The notes below the pieces were generated by a model. It had not been told where the DNA came from. It ran no database searches and worked only from the letters and a program-made list of their open reading frames with translations. A stretch of 18,571 bases of DNA, from positions 1 to 18,571 of the forward strand of contig JAISCG010000156.1 in NCBI GenBank assembly GCA_031265715.1. Direction: 5' to 3'. Position numbers and translations under genes: made by a program. The stretch is from Holosporaceae bacterium. GTDB lineage: Bacteria; Pseudomonadota; Alphaproteobacteria; UBA3830. Of the stretch, positions 1 through 7,705 are shown piece by piece; the stretch's first letter is position 1; each line of letters opens with the position of its first letter.

Positions 1-139
1 AAAATTTCAGGCAGGGGTGATGAACGGCCAAAAAACGATAATGCACGATTATCACATAAACACCATCCCGGCGGCCTTCGTCAACGGCAAGACGCAGCAG
101 GGAGGTCTCACCGCAGAAAGAATCGAGCAGATGCTTTAG
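1..139 (+). CDS. C-terminal end of a DsbA/thioredoxin-fold protein (partial)
   Basis: An open frame enters from the left edge (first full codon at position 2) and stops at TAG 137-139, giving the last 45 residues of a protein. The segment NTIPAAFVNGK followed by a glycine resembles the cis-proline loop and following strand of DsbA-like thioredoxin folds, where a T-x-P motif is followed by a strand and 'NGK..G'. The closing TAERIEQML would be the terminal helix. DsbA-family proteins oxidise or isomerise disulfides in the periplasm. The CXXC active site and any signal peptide lie outside the window, so catalytic competence cannot be judged. The assignment rests on this short tail alone; another thioredoxin-fold protein is possible. 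Confidence 0.6.
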   Translation, partial: KFQAGVMNGQKTIMHDYHINTIPAAFVNGKTQQGGLTAERIEQML

Positions 140-175
140 ATTTCGCCGTTTTCTATTTTCAACTGAAGGAAAAAA

Positions 176-222
176 TTCGAGAGCGGGCGCATTTCCGCGC
201 CGTTTTCTCGAACTGTTTTTTC
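176..222. terminator. Probable bidirectional intrinsic terminator
   Basis: TTCGAGA (176-182) pairs with TCTCGAA (206-212). An inner GGCGC pairs with GCGCC, separated from the outer stem by a small internal loop. A T-run at 215-221 follows on the + strand, and an A-run at 171-175 precedes the stem, so the - strand also reads stem then U-run. It lies between the DsbA-like gene, which ends at 139, and the convergent gene ending at 239. This is where a shared terminator is expected. Confidence 0.75.
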
Positions 223-238
223 TGCCGATTTTTTATCG

Positions 239-3200
239 TCAAGGACGAGGTGGCAAAATACGAGGGGGCGCCAAATTACGATGTGGTAATGAAAGATATC
301 CTAACCTAGTCAGTTCGGTAACGACACATCGCATACGAAGCCTATCATGGGATGCTTTGATCACTCCCACTTTGTCAGGGGAACCATCCGGGATTGCAGT
401 AATTGACTCTGCATCCTCGGGACAAACGGCTTTAGACCAATTGCCCTCCTCCCCGTCAACGCCTTCAATCACTCCTAATAAAGTTGCGCATAACCTCGCC
501 AAGTCATCATAATTTCCCATACTGGTTACCGCATCAAGAAAAATTTTTGCTTTTGTCATAAGAAATATTACACTCTCGCAAAAACAACTCAGGGTGCTAT
601 CCCTGAGCGACCTCCTTAACACATTATCTCCCTCGCGAAAAGCGAATCTTCTGATCTCGTTTGCAAAATTCTCCCGTGCTCCAACGCGAAGGATAAATCT
701 ATTTACATTTTCACCTGCGCGAACGACATACTGATCTCTGATCCTTGCTGCAAACGAGTTCGGCGAACATAACGGTTTCCTTTCGGTCTCACTCAAGGGG
801 TCACTTTCAAAGAAAAAATTCAATAAAAGGTCAGGTCTCGACCAATCCCAACCGGCAGTACTCGACATTCCGAATCTCCCGTTGACTATTCTGTATACCA
901 TAGCTAAACACATGGTCGATTCTCCATATTCCTTATAACCATTTGCAGGACGTAGACTATTCTTAGGCTCAAAAAATCTAAAAATTCCTCCAAAAGTGCT
1001 TCTAATACCGTTGCGCATAAATAAATGAACCCTCTCCACCGGCTCAGTAATCAAAGAAGAAAGAAATGCCCTCTCAGATCCATCAACTCCTTCTTTTACC
1101 CCGACCTTGCAGTGATTTAATCCCTGCACAAGAGATGTCATACATCCGGCTACAAGTCTTGTGCCTCCCCCCCTTTGTATCATTTCACCTACATGCCGCA
1201 AAATCGGATCTAAATATTTCACAGTTTCCGATACAAAATATATCTCATCGCTGGTGGTAATCTTCATCCGCGGAGCCCCATATAATATGCTGAACACTAT
1301 CTCCAGATTAAATATCGGAACAAATTCAGAATCTTCTCCTCTCTCAAAATACTCATTAAAGTTATCAATGCCCCTTTCTTGAACCTCCGAGATCCCCCCC
1401 AACATTGTTGATAATGCACTGTTCTTAAAATTTGGCGCGGCGAGCAACTTAGGCAAAAGTGTTCGAACACCGTGCTCAGAGAATACCATAGACCCGTTGT
1501 GACTTCCGGTAATCAAATTATCTCTCAACACTCTTTGCTGCATTTCACCTTGAAATATCAAATTATCTCTCAGCAACAATTCGACAGCATCTCCCCTCAA
1601 AATATACGTAAGCATTTCTTCATATAAGGCCCAAAATCTGGGACTATTATCGCTCGGAGATCGATCACGAGTATCTCTCAGCCTAAAATTAAAATACGAT
1701 TCTCTGGGTGCAGGCAAATATTGACTCTGAACTCTTCTTGAAAAATCAGTAAAAGGTCCTGTACCCCCATCTGCTACAACCGTACATCGACCGAATTGAT
1801 CGGTACTCATGAGACTAACTTCGACAAAGGGTCGAAAAATGCTGAATTTTTTTTCTTCTTTTTCTTTATTTAATTGGAAAACCAACCTGTCATTAAAGGT
1901 ATTGCACACAGTAAATGCTTCAAAGAGATACTGATGATAGTGAGACATAAATGCGGCAACAGTCCATGCATCAGGAGGTAAGTTTTCCGGATTTATTACA
2001 AAAAAGCCACTAGAATTACCTCCATCTAGTACAGAAACCTGAGTAAAAATTCCTTCCGATAATTCGCCTAGGTATTTGATAGACGATATCCCTTGACCAC
2101 CAACTCGAACCACTTCGAAAAAATGCGGGTTTCCGAATAACATTCTTGTGGTAAGATGCATTAGAATGACACGCTCGTAATCTGGAGAAAAAGCGGCAGT
2201 ATTAGACGGAGCGGAGTATACAACGTTTTCGTCTATCGTGAACATTCTTTTAACAAGCCTCAAACAATAATCGCTTTGCAAATATTTCAACAACGCCTGA
2301 ATGAAACCATTTCGCCTTTTAATTGTCTCTCTCACCAACTCAACAACTACATCCGCAGCTGCGCTCGCATCATCTATATCCGCGCGCCCCTCCAAAACAA
2401 TACTCCGAAGTCGAGCTTCTGTTACTCCATACAGAGGAGCCAAAACATTTCTTCCTTTCTCGAATACCCCCCCCGTGTCAAAAAGATCTGCGATCGAACG
2501 GTTCCATCTGTTGGGGTAGAATTCTCCGAAAAGCCCGACACTTTCTTCAGTCAGAGACGAAAAAAAATCCTGTAAAGCATAAAAGTTTAAAACGGGACCA
2601 CAGCTAAACCTGCACATCCATTCAAGAAAAACCGGAGGCAATTGAGTCCCCATTTCTTGCGCGTAAAAATAGCCAAAAGTCTCCTTAAAAGCTTCATTCA
2701 GAGATAAATTTGCTTCCGGACTCCTCGCTTTTAGCTGCTGACAAAATCCTCTTGCATATATTTCTGCGTTAGCAATACCATTGCGGACAGGATCTTCTAC
2801 TGCCGTGAGATCTAAACTACCTTCCAACACTTCATCATCGATTCTCTCGATACTCTGACCATCGAGCGAATAAAAAAGTCTTCCGCGCCAGGTGAGAATA
2901 CCAGATATTATCCGAGGATCAACCCCCTCAGCTTGAGCCACTTGGAGTACCATCACAGGAAGAGCATTTTCAATCTGAGCCAGATGCTCACCGTCTATTA
3001 CCGTATCCGGGCGCCGAGACTGCCGCAGAGACTGTTGCTGAGCCTGCGCTACTATTTCCGGACGAGGCTCCGCTGCTGCCAGATGCACTGCCAGATGAGG
3101 CACTGCTGCTGCCGGACGAGGCTCCGCTGCTGCCGGACGAGGCTCCGCTACTGCCAGATGCCCAGCGTCTATTGCCACCTCCGGGCGCCGAGCCTGCAGC

Positions 3201-3424
3201 AGAGCCTGTTGCTGAGCCTGCGCTACTATTTCCGGATGAGGCTCCGCTGCTACCGGATGAGGTACTTCCCCTACTCCAACCAGCGACGGCTGGCTACGTC
3301 TTTGCCCTGCTCTAACCGCCGACTGCGGCTGCCCCCTCCTCCTATTCATAGAATACACTTCACCTAAATCACATATAAGCAAACCACCGCTTAGTAAAAC
3401 ACTAAACGCTACATTCTTTTTCAC
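239..3424 (-). CDS. Large exported protein of unknown family, with proline-rich repeats
   Basis: 1061 residues that I do not recognise as any named family. The start is GTG at 3424-3422, supported by GGGAGG about seven bases upstream on the - strand. Residues 1-25 form a Sec-type signal peptide: MKK, a hydrophobic stretch, and likely cleavage after VYS. There is no good lipobox. Residues 26-150 are a low-complexity linker rich in Pro, Gln, Arg and Ala. It holds two 32-residue copies (60-91 and 118-149), each with the core PEIVAQAQQQ, separated by AEPRPAA heptads. Residues 150-1040 look globular, with scattered cysteines and no obvious membrane segment or catalytic motif. The last nine residues are PPRILPPRP. 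The gene stands alone, is convergent with its left neighbour and divergent from gatA. Export to the periplasm, surface or a host is inferred from the signal peptide only. The reading frame is unbroken over 3.2 kb, with its own promoter and ribosome site, so it is a real gene. Confidence 0.85.
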   Translation of the reverse strand: MKKNVAFSVLLSGGLLICDLGEVYSMNRRRGQPQSAVRAGQRRSQPSLVGVGEVPHPVAAEPHPEIVAQAQQQALLQARRPEVAIDAGHLAVAEPRPAAAEPRPAAAVPHLAVHLAAAEPRPEIVAQAQQQSLRQSRRPDTVIDGEHLAQIENALPVMVLQVAQAEGVDPRIISGILTWRGRLFYSLDGQSIERIDDEVLEGSLDLTAVEDPVRNGIANAEIYARGFCQQLKARSPEANLSLNEAFKETFGYFYAQEMGTQLPPVFLEWMCRFSCGPVLNFYALQDFFSSLTEESVGLFGEFYPNRWNRSIADLFDTGGVFEKGRNVLAPLYGVTEARLRSIVLEGRADIDDASAAADVVVELVRETIKRRNGFIQALLKYLQSDYCLRLVKRMFTIDENVVYSAPSNTAAFSPDYERVILMHLTTRMLFGNPHFFEVVRVGGQGISSIKYLGELSEGIFTQVSVLDGGNSSGFFVINPENLPPDAWTVAAFMSHYHQYLFEAFTVCNTFNDRLVFQLNKEKEEKKFSIFRPFVEVSLMSTDQFGRCTVVADGGTGPFTDFSRRVQSQYLPAPRESYFNFRLRDTRDRSPSDNSPRFWALYEEMLTYILRGDAVELLLRDNLIFQGEMQQRVLRDNLITGSHNGSMVFSEHGVRTLLPKLLAAPNFKNSALSTMLGGISEVQERGIDNFNEYFERGEDSEFVPIFNLEIVFSILYGAPRMKITTSDEIYFVSETVKYLDPILRHVGEMIQRGGGTRLVAGCMTSLVQGLNHCKVGVKEGVDGSERAFLSSLITEPVERVHLFMRNGIRSTFGGIFRFFEPKNSLRPANGYKEYGESTMCLAMVYRIVNGRFGMSSTAGWDWSRPDLLLNFFFESDPLSETERKPLCSPNSFAARIRDQYVVRAGENVNRFILRVGARENFANEIRRFAFREGDNVLRRSLRDSTLSCFCESVIFLMTKAKIFLDAVTSMGNYDDLARLCATLLGVIEGVDGEEGNWSKAVCPEDAESITAIPDGSPDKVGVIKASHDRLRMRCVVTELTRLGYLSLPHRNLAPPRILPPRP
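3007..3254 (-). repeat. 74-bp duplicated segment plus 21-bp tandem units inside the exported-protein gene
   Basis: Positions 3007-3080 and 3181-3254 are about 74 bp each and match at all but five positions, with a 174-bp offset (58 codons). Between them are copies of a roughly 21-bp unit (core GAGGCTCCGCTGCTGCC) that encode AEPRPAA heptads. All units are multiples of three, so the frame is kept. The pattern indicates expansion by recombination or slippage in the linker-coding part. Confidence 0.85.
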
Positions 3425-3465
3425 AGAAAACCTCCCATTTCACAATCTAAAAATTGACAAGAGTC

Positions 3466-3493
3466 ATTATAGCATGATACTTCCACATGTCAA
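3466..3493 (-). promoter_or_regulatory. Consensus sigma-70 promoter of the exported-protein gene
   Basis: On the - strand, TTGACA (3493-3488) is followed by a 16-base spacer and TATAAT (3471-3466). A TG one base before the -10 forms an extended -10 element. Both hexamers match consensus at six of six positions. The expected transcription start is near 3459, giving a leader of about 35 bases with a strong Shine-Dalgarno. Confidence 0.85.
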
Positions 3494-3570
3494 GCCTTAC
3501 CATCAGCAATTTCTCCGTCAAATCTTTTTTTTGCCCTGAAATTTCAATTTCTATTTGAATCGTCTTCTGC

Positions 3571-3652
3571 AGTATTGCGAGCGGAGCGAAGCAATCCGGG
3601 CCGCGTCGCGCCGCTCCTCACGTACATTGAGTATGCTGCGGTTCTGCGAGGC
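3571..3652. repeat. GC-rich intergenic repeat-like block
   Basis: This block is clearly more GC-rich than its AT-rich surroundings. It holds GAGCGG (3579-3584) and its inverted copy CCGCTC (3611-3616), then a small hairpin CGTAC/GTATG (3621-3635, one G-T pair), then a final GCGAGG. Blocks with a 'GCGAGCGGAGCGAAGCAATCC'-like edge are, from memory, widely dispersed between genes in several intracellular bacteria. Only one copy lies in this window, so repetitiveness is inferred. Confidence 0.5.
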
Positions 3653-3719
3653 GTATTTCCTAAAAAGTCCTCGAAATAATTTGGTTTCGAAAGAGCTCTA
3701 TTTTATAAAAAATTAAAGT

Positions 3720-3779
3720 AAATTGTTTTCAATGAAAGTAACTAAAAAACTTTCATTTTAAACGGAAATTGTTTACAAT
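3720..3779 (+). promoter_or_regulatory. Two AAATTGTTTWCAAT dyad motifs and the probable gatA promoter
   Basis: AAATTGTTTTCAAT (3720-3733) and AAATTGTTTACAAT (3766-3779) differ at one base and lie 46 bp apart, flanking the inverted repeat at 3731-3757. Each has ATTG...CAAT symmetry. The second copy contains TACAAT (3774-3779), a reasonable -10 hexamer, about 35 bp before the gatA start. No good -35 hexamer is seen at the matching distance, which fits a regulated or activator-dependent promoter. The binding protein is unknown. Confidence 0.45.
3731..3757. promoter_or_regulatory. Perfect 9-bp inverted repeat upstream of gatA
   Basis: AATGAAAGT (3731-3739) and ACTTTCATT (3749-3757) are exact inverted copies with a 9-base A-rich loop. 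The stem is too AT-rich and the following T-run too short for a good terminator. It sits centrally between two copies of a dyad motif, so an operator is more likely. Confidence 0.5.
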
Positions 3780-3813
3780 ACTCCTGCAGGTTTTTGTTGA
3801 AGAGGTTAATGTA

Positions 3814-5265
3814 ATGCATAGTTTGTCGCTTTATGAGATTAAAAAAGGGCTTCTGAAAAAGGATTTTTCTTCAACGGAATTGACCGGGCACTATCTTCAA
3901 AGAATAGAAAAATTTCAATATCTGAATGCGTTTATAACCGTCTGTGCCGATCACGCTCTGAGAGCGGCGCAGCAATCCGACAGGAAAATAGCCAACGGAA
4001 ACGTTCGGGAGTTGGAGGGAATTCCCATGGCCATAAAAGATTTATTTCTCACCAAAGGAATTAGAACGACCGCCGGATCCCAAATGCTCAATAATTTTAT
4101 TCCCCCCTACGAGTCGACCGTGTCCGAAAAATTGCTGGACGCCGGCGTCGTATTCCTGGGAAAAACAAACATGGATGAGTTCGCCATGGGATCCGCAAAC
4201 CTGACAAGCTACTACGGAAGCGTCGTAAATCCCTGGAGCAAAGATAAAAAACTGGTGCCGGGAGGTTCGTCGGGAGGCTCTGCGGCAGCAGTCGCGGGAC
4301 ATCTTTGCGCGGCGGCAACCGGATCTGACACGGGAGGATCTGTTCGACAGCCGGCATCATTCTCCGGAATCGTGGGATTGAAGCCGACCTACGGAAGATG
4401 CTCGCGCTACGGAATGGTGGCATTCGCATCATCCCTCGATCAAGCCGGTCCGATGACAAAAACCGTTCGCGACGCAGCGATTTTATTGAAGGTAATGTCC
4501 GGATACGACGAAAAAGACTCGACATCTTCGCCGAAGGAAGTTCCGGATCTTGAATCATTTGTCGGAAAATCAATCAGAGGACTAAAAATCGGTATTCCGA
4601 AAGAATATCGCCTGGACGGAATGTCGGACGACATCGTAAAAGTCTGGAGAAAAGCAGCTTTGATGCTGAAAGACGCCGGAGCCGAGATCGTCGACGTCTC
4701 CCTCCCCTACTCCAAATACGCATTGCCGACATATTATATAATTGCCCCGGCGGAGGCATCGTCAAATCTTGCAAGATATGACGGTGTTCGATACGGTTTT
4801 CGCGAAAACGGAATTTCTCTGAACGATCTCTACGAAAATACCCGGGCCGAAGGATTCGGTGATGAAGTGAAGCGCCGAATTTTAATCGGAACCTACGTGC
4901 TTTCGGCGGGATATTACGACGCCTACTATTTAAAAGCGCTGAAAGTGCAAAAATTAATTCGTCAAGATTTTATGAACGCCTTTGAAGAAGCGGACGTTCT
5001 CCTGACTCCGACAACTCCCACGAGCGCCTTTGCTTTCGGAGAAGAACCGAAGGATCCCGTAACCATGTATTTGAACGACGTATTCACCGTAACGGCCAAC
5101 ATCGCCGGATTGCCGGGAATTTCCGTTCCCGTTGATTTGGACAGCCTGGGACGACCGCTCGGATTGCAGCTGATCGCTCCTCATTTTAAAGAAGAATTGC
5201 TGGTACAGGTCGGCAGCGCGCTGGAAGAAATTGCGAATTTCCCTGCTCTGAAGGAGATAATATAA
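3814..5265 (+). CDS. gatA: Glu-tRNA(Gln)/Asp-tRNA(Asn) amidotransferase subunit A
   Basis: 483 residues, the normal GatA length. GatA is the amidase subunit of cytoplasmic GatCAB. It releases ammonia from glutamine, and GatB uses it to convert Glu-tRNA(Gln) or Asp-tRNA(Asn) to the amidated form. The amidase-signature catalytic set is visible: Lys75 (in PMAIKD), the cis-Ser in GGSSGGS (Ser152) and the nucleophile Ser176 (in DTGGS), with the usual 24-residue spacing. ATG 3814 is chosen because AGAGG (3801-3805) precedes it by eight bases. A longer frame from TTG 3769 would start inside the promoter region and lacks a ribosome site. The stop TAA overlaps the gatB ATG by one base, so translation is probably coupled. 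gatC, often placed just upstream, is not present here. Confidence 0.96.
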   Translation: MHSLSLYEIKKGLLKKDFSSTELTGHYLQRIEKFQYLNAFITVCADHALRAAQQSDRKIANGNVRELEGIPMAIKDLFLTKGIRTTAGSQMLNNFIPPYESTVSEKLLDAGVVFLGKTNMDEFAMGSANLTSYYGSVVNPWSKDKKLVPGGSSGGSAAAVAGHLCAAATGSDTGGSVRQPASFSGIVGLKPTYGRCSRYGMVAFASSLDQAGPMTKTVRDAAILLKVMSGYDEKDSTSSPKEVPDLESFVGKSIRGLKIGIPKEYRLDGMSDDIVKVWRKAALMLKDAGAEIVDVSLPYSKYALPTYYIIAPAEASSNLARYDGVRYGFRENGISLNDLYENTRAEGFGDEVKRRILIGTYVLSAGYYDAYYLKALKVQKLIRQDFMNAFEEADVLLTPTTPTSAFAFGEEPKDPVTMYLNDVFTVTANIAGLPGISVPVDLDSLGRPLGLQLIAPHFKEELLVQVGSALEEIANFPALKEII

Positions 5266-6731
5266 TGAAATACATCGAAACATCTTCCGGTCTTTGGGAA
5301 GTGGTCATAGGTCTTGAAGTGCATGCCCAGATAATATCCGAATCAAAATTGTTTTCGTCGGCGTCGACAAAATTCGGAGTATCTCCCAATGAAAATGTGT
5401 CGTTCGTTGACGCGGCTCTCCCGGGAGTTCTTCCGGTTATCAATTCGTTTTGCATAGATCAGGCGATAAAAACGGGACTCGGACTTAACGGATCCGTAAA
5501 TTTAAAATCCTACTTCGACAGAAAAAATTATTTTTACGCGGATTTGCCCCAAGGATATCAAATAACTCAGTTTCACCACCCGATCATCAGCGGCGGCCAT
5601 GTTGAAATCGAAACCGAAGACGGCGAAGAAAAAAAGGTGTGCCTTGATCATATCCACATCGAGCAGGACGCGGGAAAAAGTATCCATGACCAGGGTCCCA
5701 CAAAATCATTTATAGACTTGAACCGCGCCGGTATCGCATTGATGGAAATAGTGACAAAGCCGGATATGAGAACTGCGGAAGAGGCCGCATCTTTCCTGCG
5801 AAAACTGCGATCGATTTTGCGATATCTTAAAACCTGCGACGGAAATATGGACGAAGGCAGTATGCGTGCGGACGTAAATGTATCTTTGCATCGTCCCGGA
5901 ACGGAATACGGTACCCGCGCCGAAATAAAAAACGTCAATTCCATAAAATTTCTGATAACGGCCGTTAATTATGAAACCGAGCGTCAAATAGCGCTCCTGG
6001 AAGCGGGAAAAGAGGTGGAGCAGGAAACTCGGTTGTTCGACAGCTCCACCGGAAAAACCGTCGGCATGCGATCAAAGGAAGATGCAAATGATTATCGCTA
6101 TTTTCCCGAGCCGGATCTCCCTCCGCTGATACTGGAGCAATCGAGAATTGACGCCATTCGCGAAACCATTCCGGAATTACCGGATGCAAAAGCTGCCCGG
6201 TTGCAGCGGGATTACAGTTTGTCGCACTACGACGCGTGCCTGATATCATCGGAAAAAGAAGTGGCCGATTTTTACGAACGCGCTGTGGTAAGCATCGATT
6301 CCAACGAGAATATCGCGAAAATCCTCTCCAATTGGATAACGGGAGAACTGTTCGCTTTGTTCAACAAGTACAGTACTGATATAAACAACAGTCGCATATC
6401 TCCGGAGCACATGGGCGAGCTGGTGATTTTGATAAAAACAGACATCATTTCCGGAAAAATCGCCAAAGACGTTCTTGAATTAATGTGGGAAACCGGGGAA
6501 TCTCCGTCGAATATAGTTGAGGAAAAAGGACTGCGGCAAATTGTTTGCTCGGACACCATCACGGAGTCGCTGCGGGAAGTGCTGGCTCAGCATGCGGATA
6601 AAGTTGAAGAATACAAAAACGGAAAAGACAAACTTTTCACTTTCTTCATCGGTCAGGCGATGAAAAAAACCCAAGGAAAAGCAAATCCTCAAATGCTGAA
6701 CGAGATTTTAAAAAAGCTTTTGTCCGAATGA
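5265..6731 (+). CDS. gatB: Glu-tRNA(Gln)/Asp-tRNA(Asn) amidotransferase subunit B
   Basis: 488 residues, full length. GatB binds the mischarged tRNA, activates the acyl carboxylate with ATP and transfers ammonia delivered from GatA. The N-terminus has the family hallmark VIGLEVHAQ with SKLFS just after. The cradle domain includes the DYRYFPEPDLPP region, and the C-terminal YqeY-like tRNA-binding domain ends in GQAMKKTQGKANP. AAGGAG (5251-5256) lies eight bases before the ATG, inside the end of gatA. The gene ends in an ATGA overlap with xerC. An intact GatA/GatB pair suggests that the organism makes Gln-tRNA(Gln) and/or Asn-tRNA(Asn) by the indirect route. Confidence 0.96.
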   Translation: MKYIETSSGLWEVVIGLEVHAQIISESKLFSSASTKFGVSPNENVSFVDAALPGVLPVINSFCIDQAIKTGLGLNGSVNLKSYFDRKNYFYADLPQGYQITQFHHPIISGGHVEIETEDGEEKKVCLDHIHIEQDAGKSIHDQGPTKSFIDLNRAGIALMEIVTKPDMRTAEEAASFLRKLRSILRYLKTCDGNMDEGSMRADVNVSLHRPGTEYGTRAEIKNVNSIKFLITAVNYETERQIALLEAGKEVEQETRLFDSSTGKTVGMRSKEDANDYRYFPEPDLPPLILEQSRIDAIRETIPELPDAKAARLQRDYSLSHYDACLISSEKEVADFYERAVVSIDSNENIAKILSNWITGELFALFNKYSTDINNSRISPEHMGELVILIKTDIISGKIAKDVLELMWETGESPSNIVEEKGLRQIVCSDTITESLREVLAQHADKVEEYKNGKDKLFTFFIGQAMKKTQGKANPQMLNEILKKLLSE

Positions 6732-7633
6732 AAGAATTTCTGAAATGTTGGCTGGAAGAACTTGAAATTCAAAAATATTACTCGCGTCACACGATAGAGG
6801 CCTACAGGCGTGACGTGACGAATTTCGAGAATTTTCTTGTCGGGCATATCGGAGACAATGTTTCACCGGAAATTTTACGAACCCTGAAAACCGCCGATTT
6901 TCGGTCCTGGCTTTCCCGGCGCATATCCGACGGATTGACGGCCAGATCCAACGTCAGAGCTCTGTCTGCACTGAAGTCATTTTTCCGGTATCTTGCGAAA
7001 AGAGATTTGGTTGATCTGAAAAGTATCGATTCGGTTAAACGTCCGAAATTGTCGGCGCTGCTGCCGAAACCGATAAAAGAAGATAAAATTCTCGATTTTT
7101 TAAATCTCGATTTTTTTTTCGAAAATGATCCGCAGTGGATAACCGACAGAGACCGAGCGCTCTTTTCTCTCCTGTACTGCTGCGGACTGAGAATAAACGA
7201 AGCTCTCAATATCAAAACAAAAGACGTTGCCGACGAAATAAAAATCTCGGGAAAAGGCAAAAAAGACCGAATGATTCTCGTGCTTCCGTTGGTCTCGGAC
7301 AGAATAAAGATATACATCTCCGGCTGTCCGCACGATTTGAGCGAGGGTTTTTTGTTCGTGGGATTAAAGGGAAAAAGATTGCACGCATCCCTGGCAGACA
7401 ATCGCCTTCAAAAACTCAGACTCATGCACGATCTTCCGGATCACGCCTCCGCCCACGCATTCAGACACAGCTTTGCGACACATCTTATACAACACGGAGC
7501 GGATCTGCGTTCCGTTCAGGAACTTTTGGGCCACGAATCTCTCTCCAGCACGCAAATCTATACCGATGTTGACGACTGCAATCTGCTGAAAACCTACGCA
7601 AAAACCCACCCGCTCGAAAAGAATCGGCATTAA
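6728..7633 (+). CDS. xerC: Tyrosine recombinase, XerC type
   Basis: 301 residues, typical of XerC/XerD, which resolve chromosome dimers at dif in the cytoplasm with FtsK. Residues 1-105 are the SAM-like core-binding domain; about 115-300 is the catalytic domain. All six catalytic residues are visible: Arg155 (GLRINEAL), Lys176 (GKGKKDR), His243 and Arg246 (HAFRHSFATHL), His269 (ELLGH) and Tyr278 (TQIYTDVD). The tail TQIYTDVD...Y...HP resembles XerC more than XerD, but the distinction is a judgement. The ATG overlaps the gatB stop (ATGA), so it is probably translated by coupling in the gat operon. No att-like repeats flank it, which argues against a mobile-element integrase. Confidence 0.88.
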   Translation: MKEFLKCWLEELEIQKYYSRHTIEAYRRDVTNFENFLVGHIGDNVSPEILRTLKTADFRSWLSRRISDGLTARSNVRALSALKSFFRYLAKRDLVDLKSIDSVKRPKLSALLPKPIKEDKILDFLNLDFFFENDPQWITDRDRALFSLLYCCGLRINEALNIKTKDVADEIKISGKGKKDRMILVLPLVSDRIKIYISGCPHDLSEGFLFVGLKGKRLHASLADNRLQKLRLMHDLPDHASAHAFRHSFATHLIQHGADLRSVQELLGHESLSSTQIYTDVDDCNLLKTYAKTHPLEKNRH

Positions 7634-7705
7634 TTTATCGCTGTTAATGTGATTTTTACCCGCATTTCGTAGCATACAAAGTCAACAAAGATCGGGAGTC
7701 AAATT

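Larger units (their letters stand above)
3425..3813. other. 389-bp gene-free regulatory stretch between the divergent exported-protein gene and gatA
   Basis: No credible gene was found. From left to right it holds the - strand promoter (3466-3493), a T-tract around 3525-3532, a GC-rich repeat-like block (3571-3652), AT-rich sequence, then a hairpin flanked by two dyad motifs and a -10-like hexamer ahead of gatA (3720-3779). No tRNA cloverleaf or gatC-like open frame is visible. Confidence 0.7.

Noticed and set aside
2933..3367. A 144-codon open frame on the + strand opposite the exported-protein linker
   Set aside because: It is a shadow of the repeated linker: low complexity, rich in Arg, Leu and Cys, with no ribosome site, and antisense to a strongly supported gene.
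3769..3813. Longer start for gatA at TTG 3769
   Set aside because: It would begin within the -10-like hexamer and lacks a ribosome site; ATG 3814 has AGAGG at good spacing and gives a normal GatA N-terminus.
6802..7401. A 199-codon antisense frame opposite xerC
   Set aside because: xerC has all catalytic residues in its own frame; the antisense product has no recognisable features or ribosome site.
7628..7657. CATTAA/TTAATG inverted repeat followed by five T after xerC, as a terminator
   Set aside because: The stem is six almost purely AT pairs and overlaps the xerC stop; too weak to claim termination.
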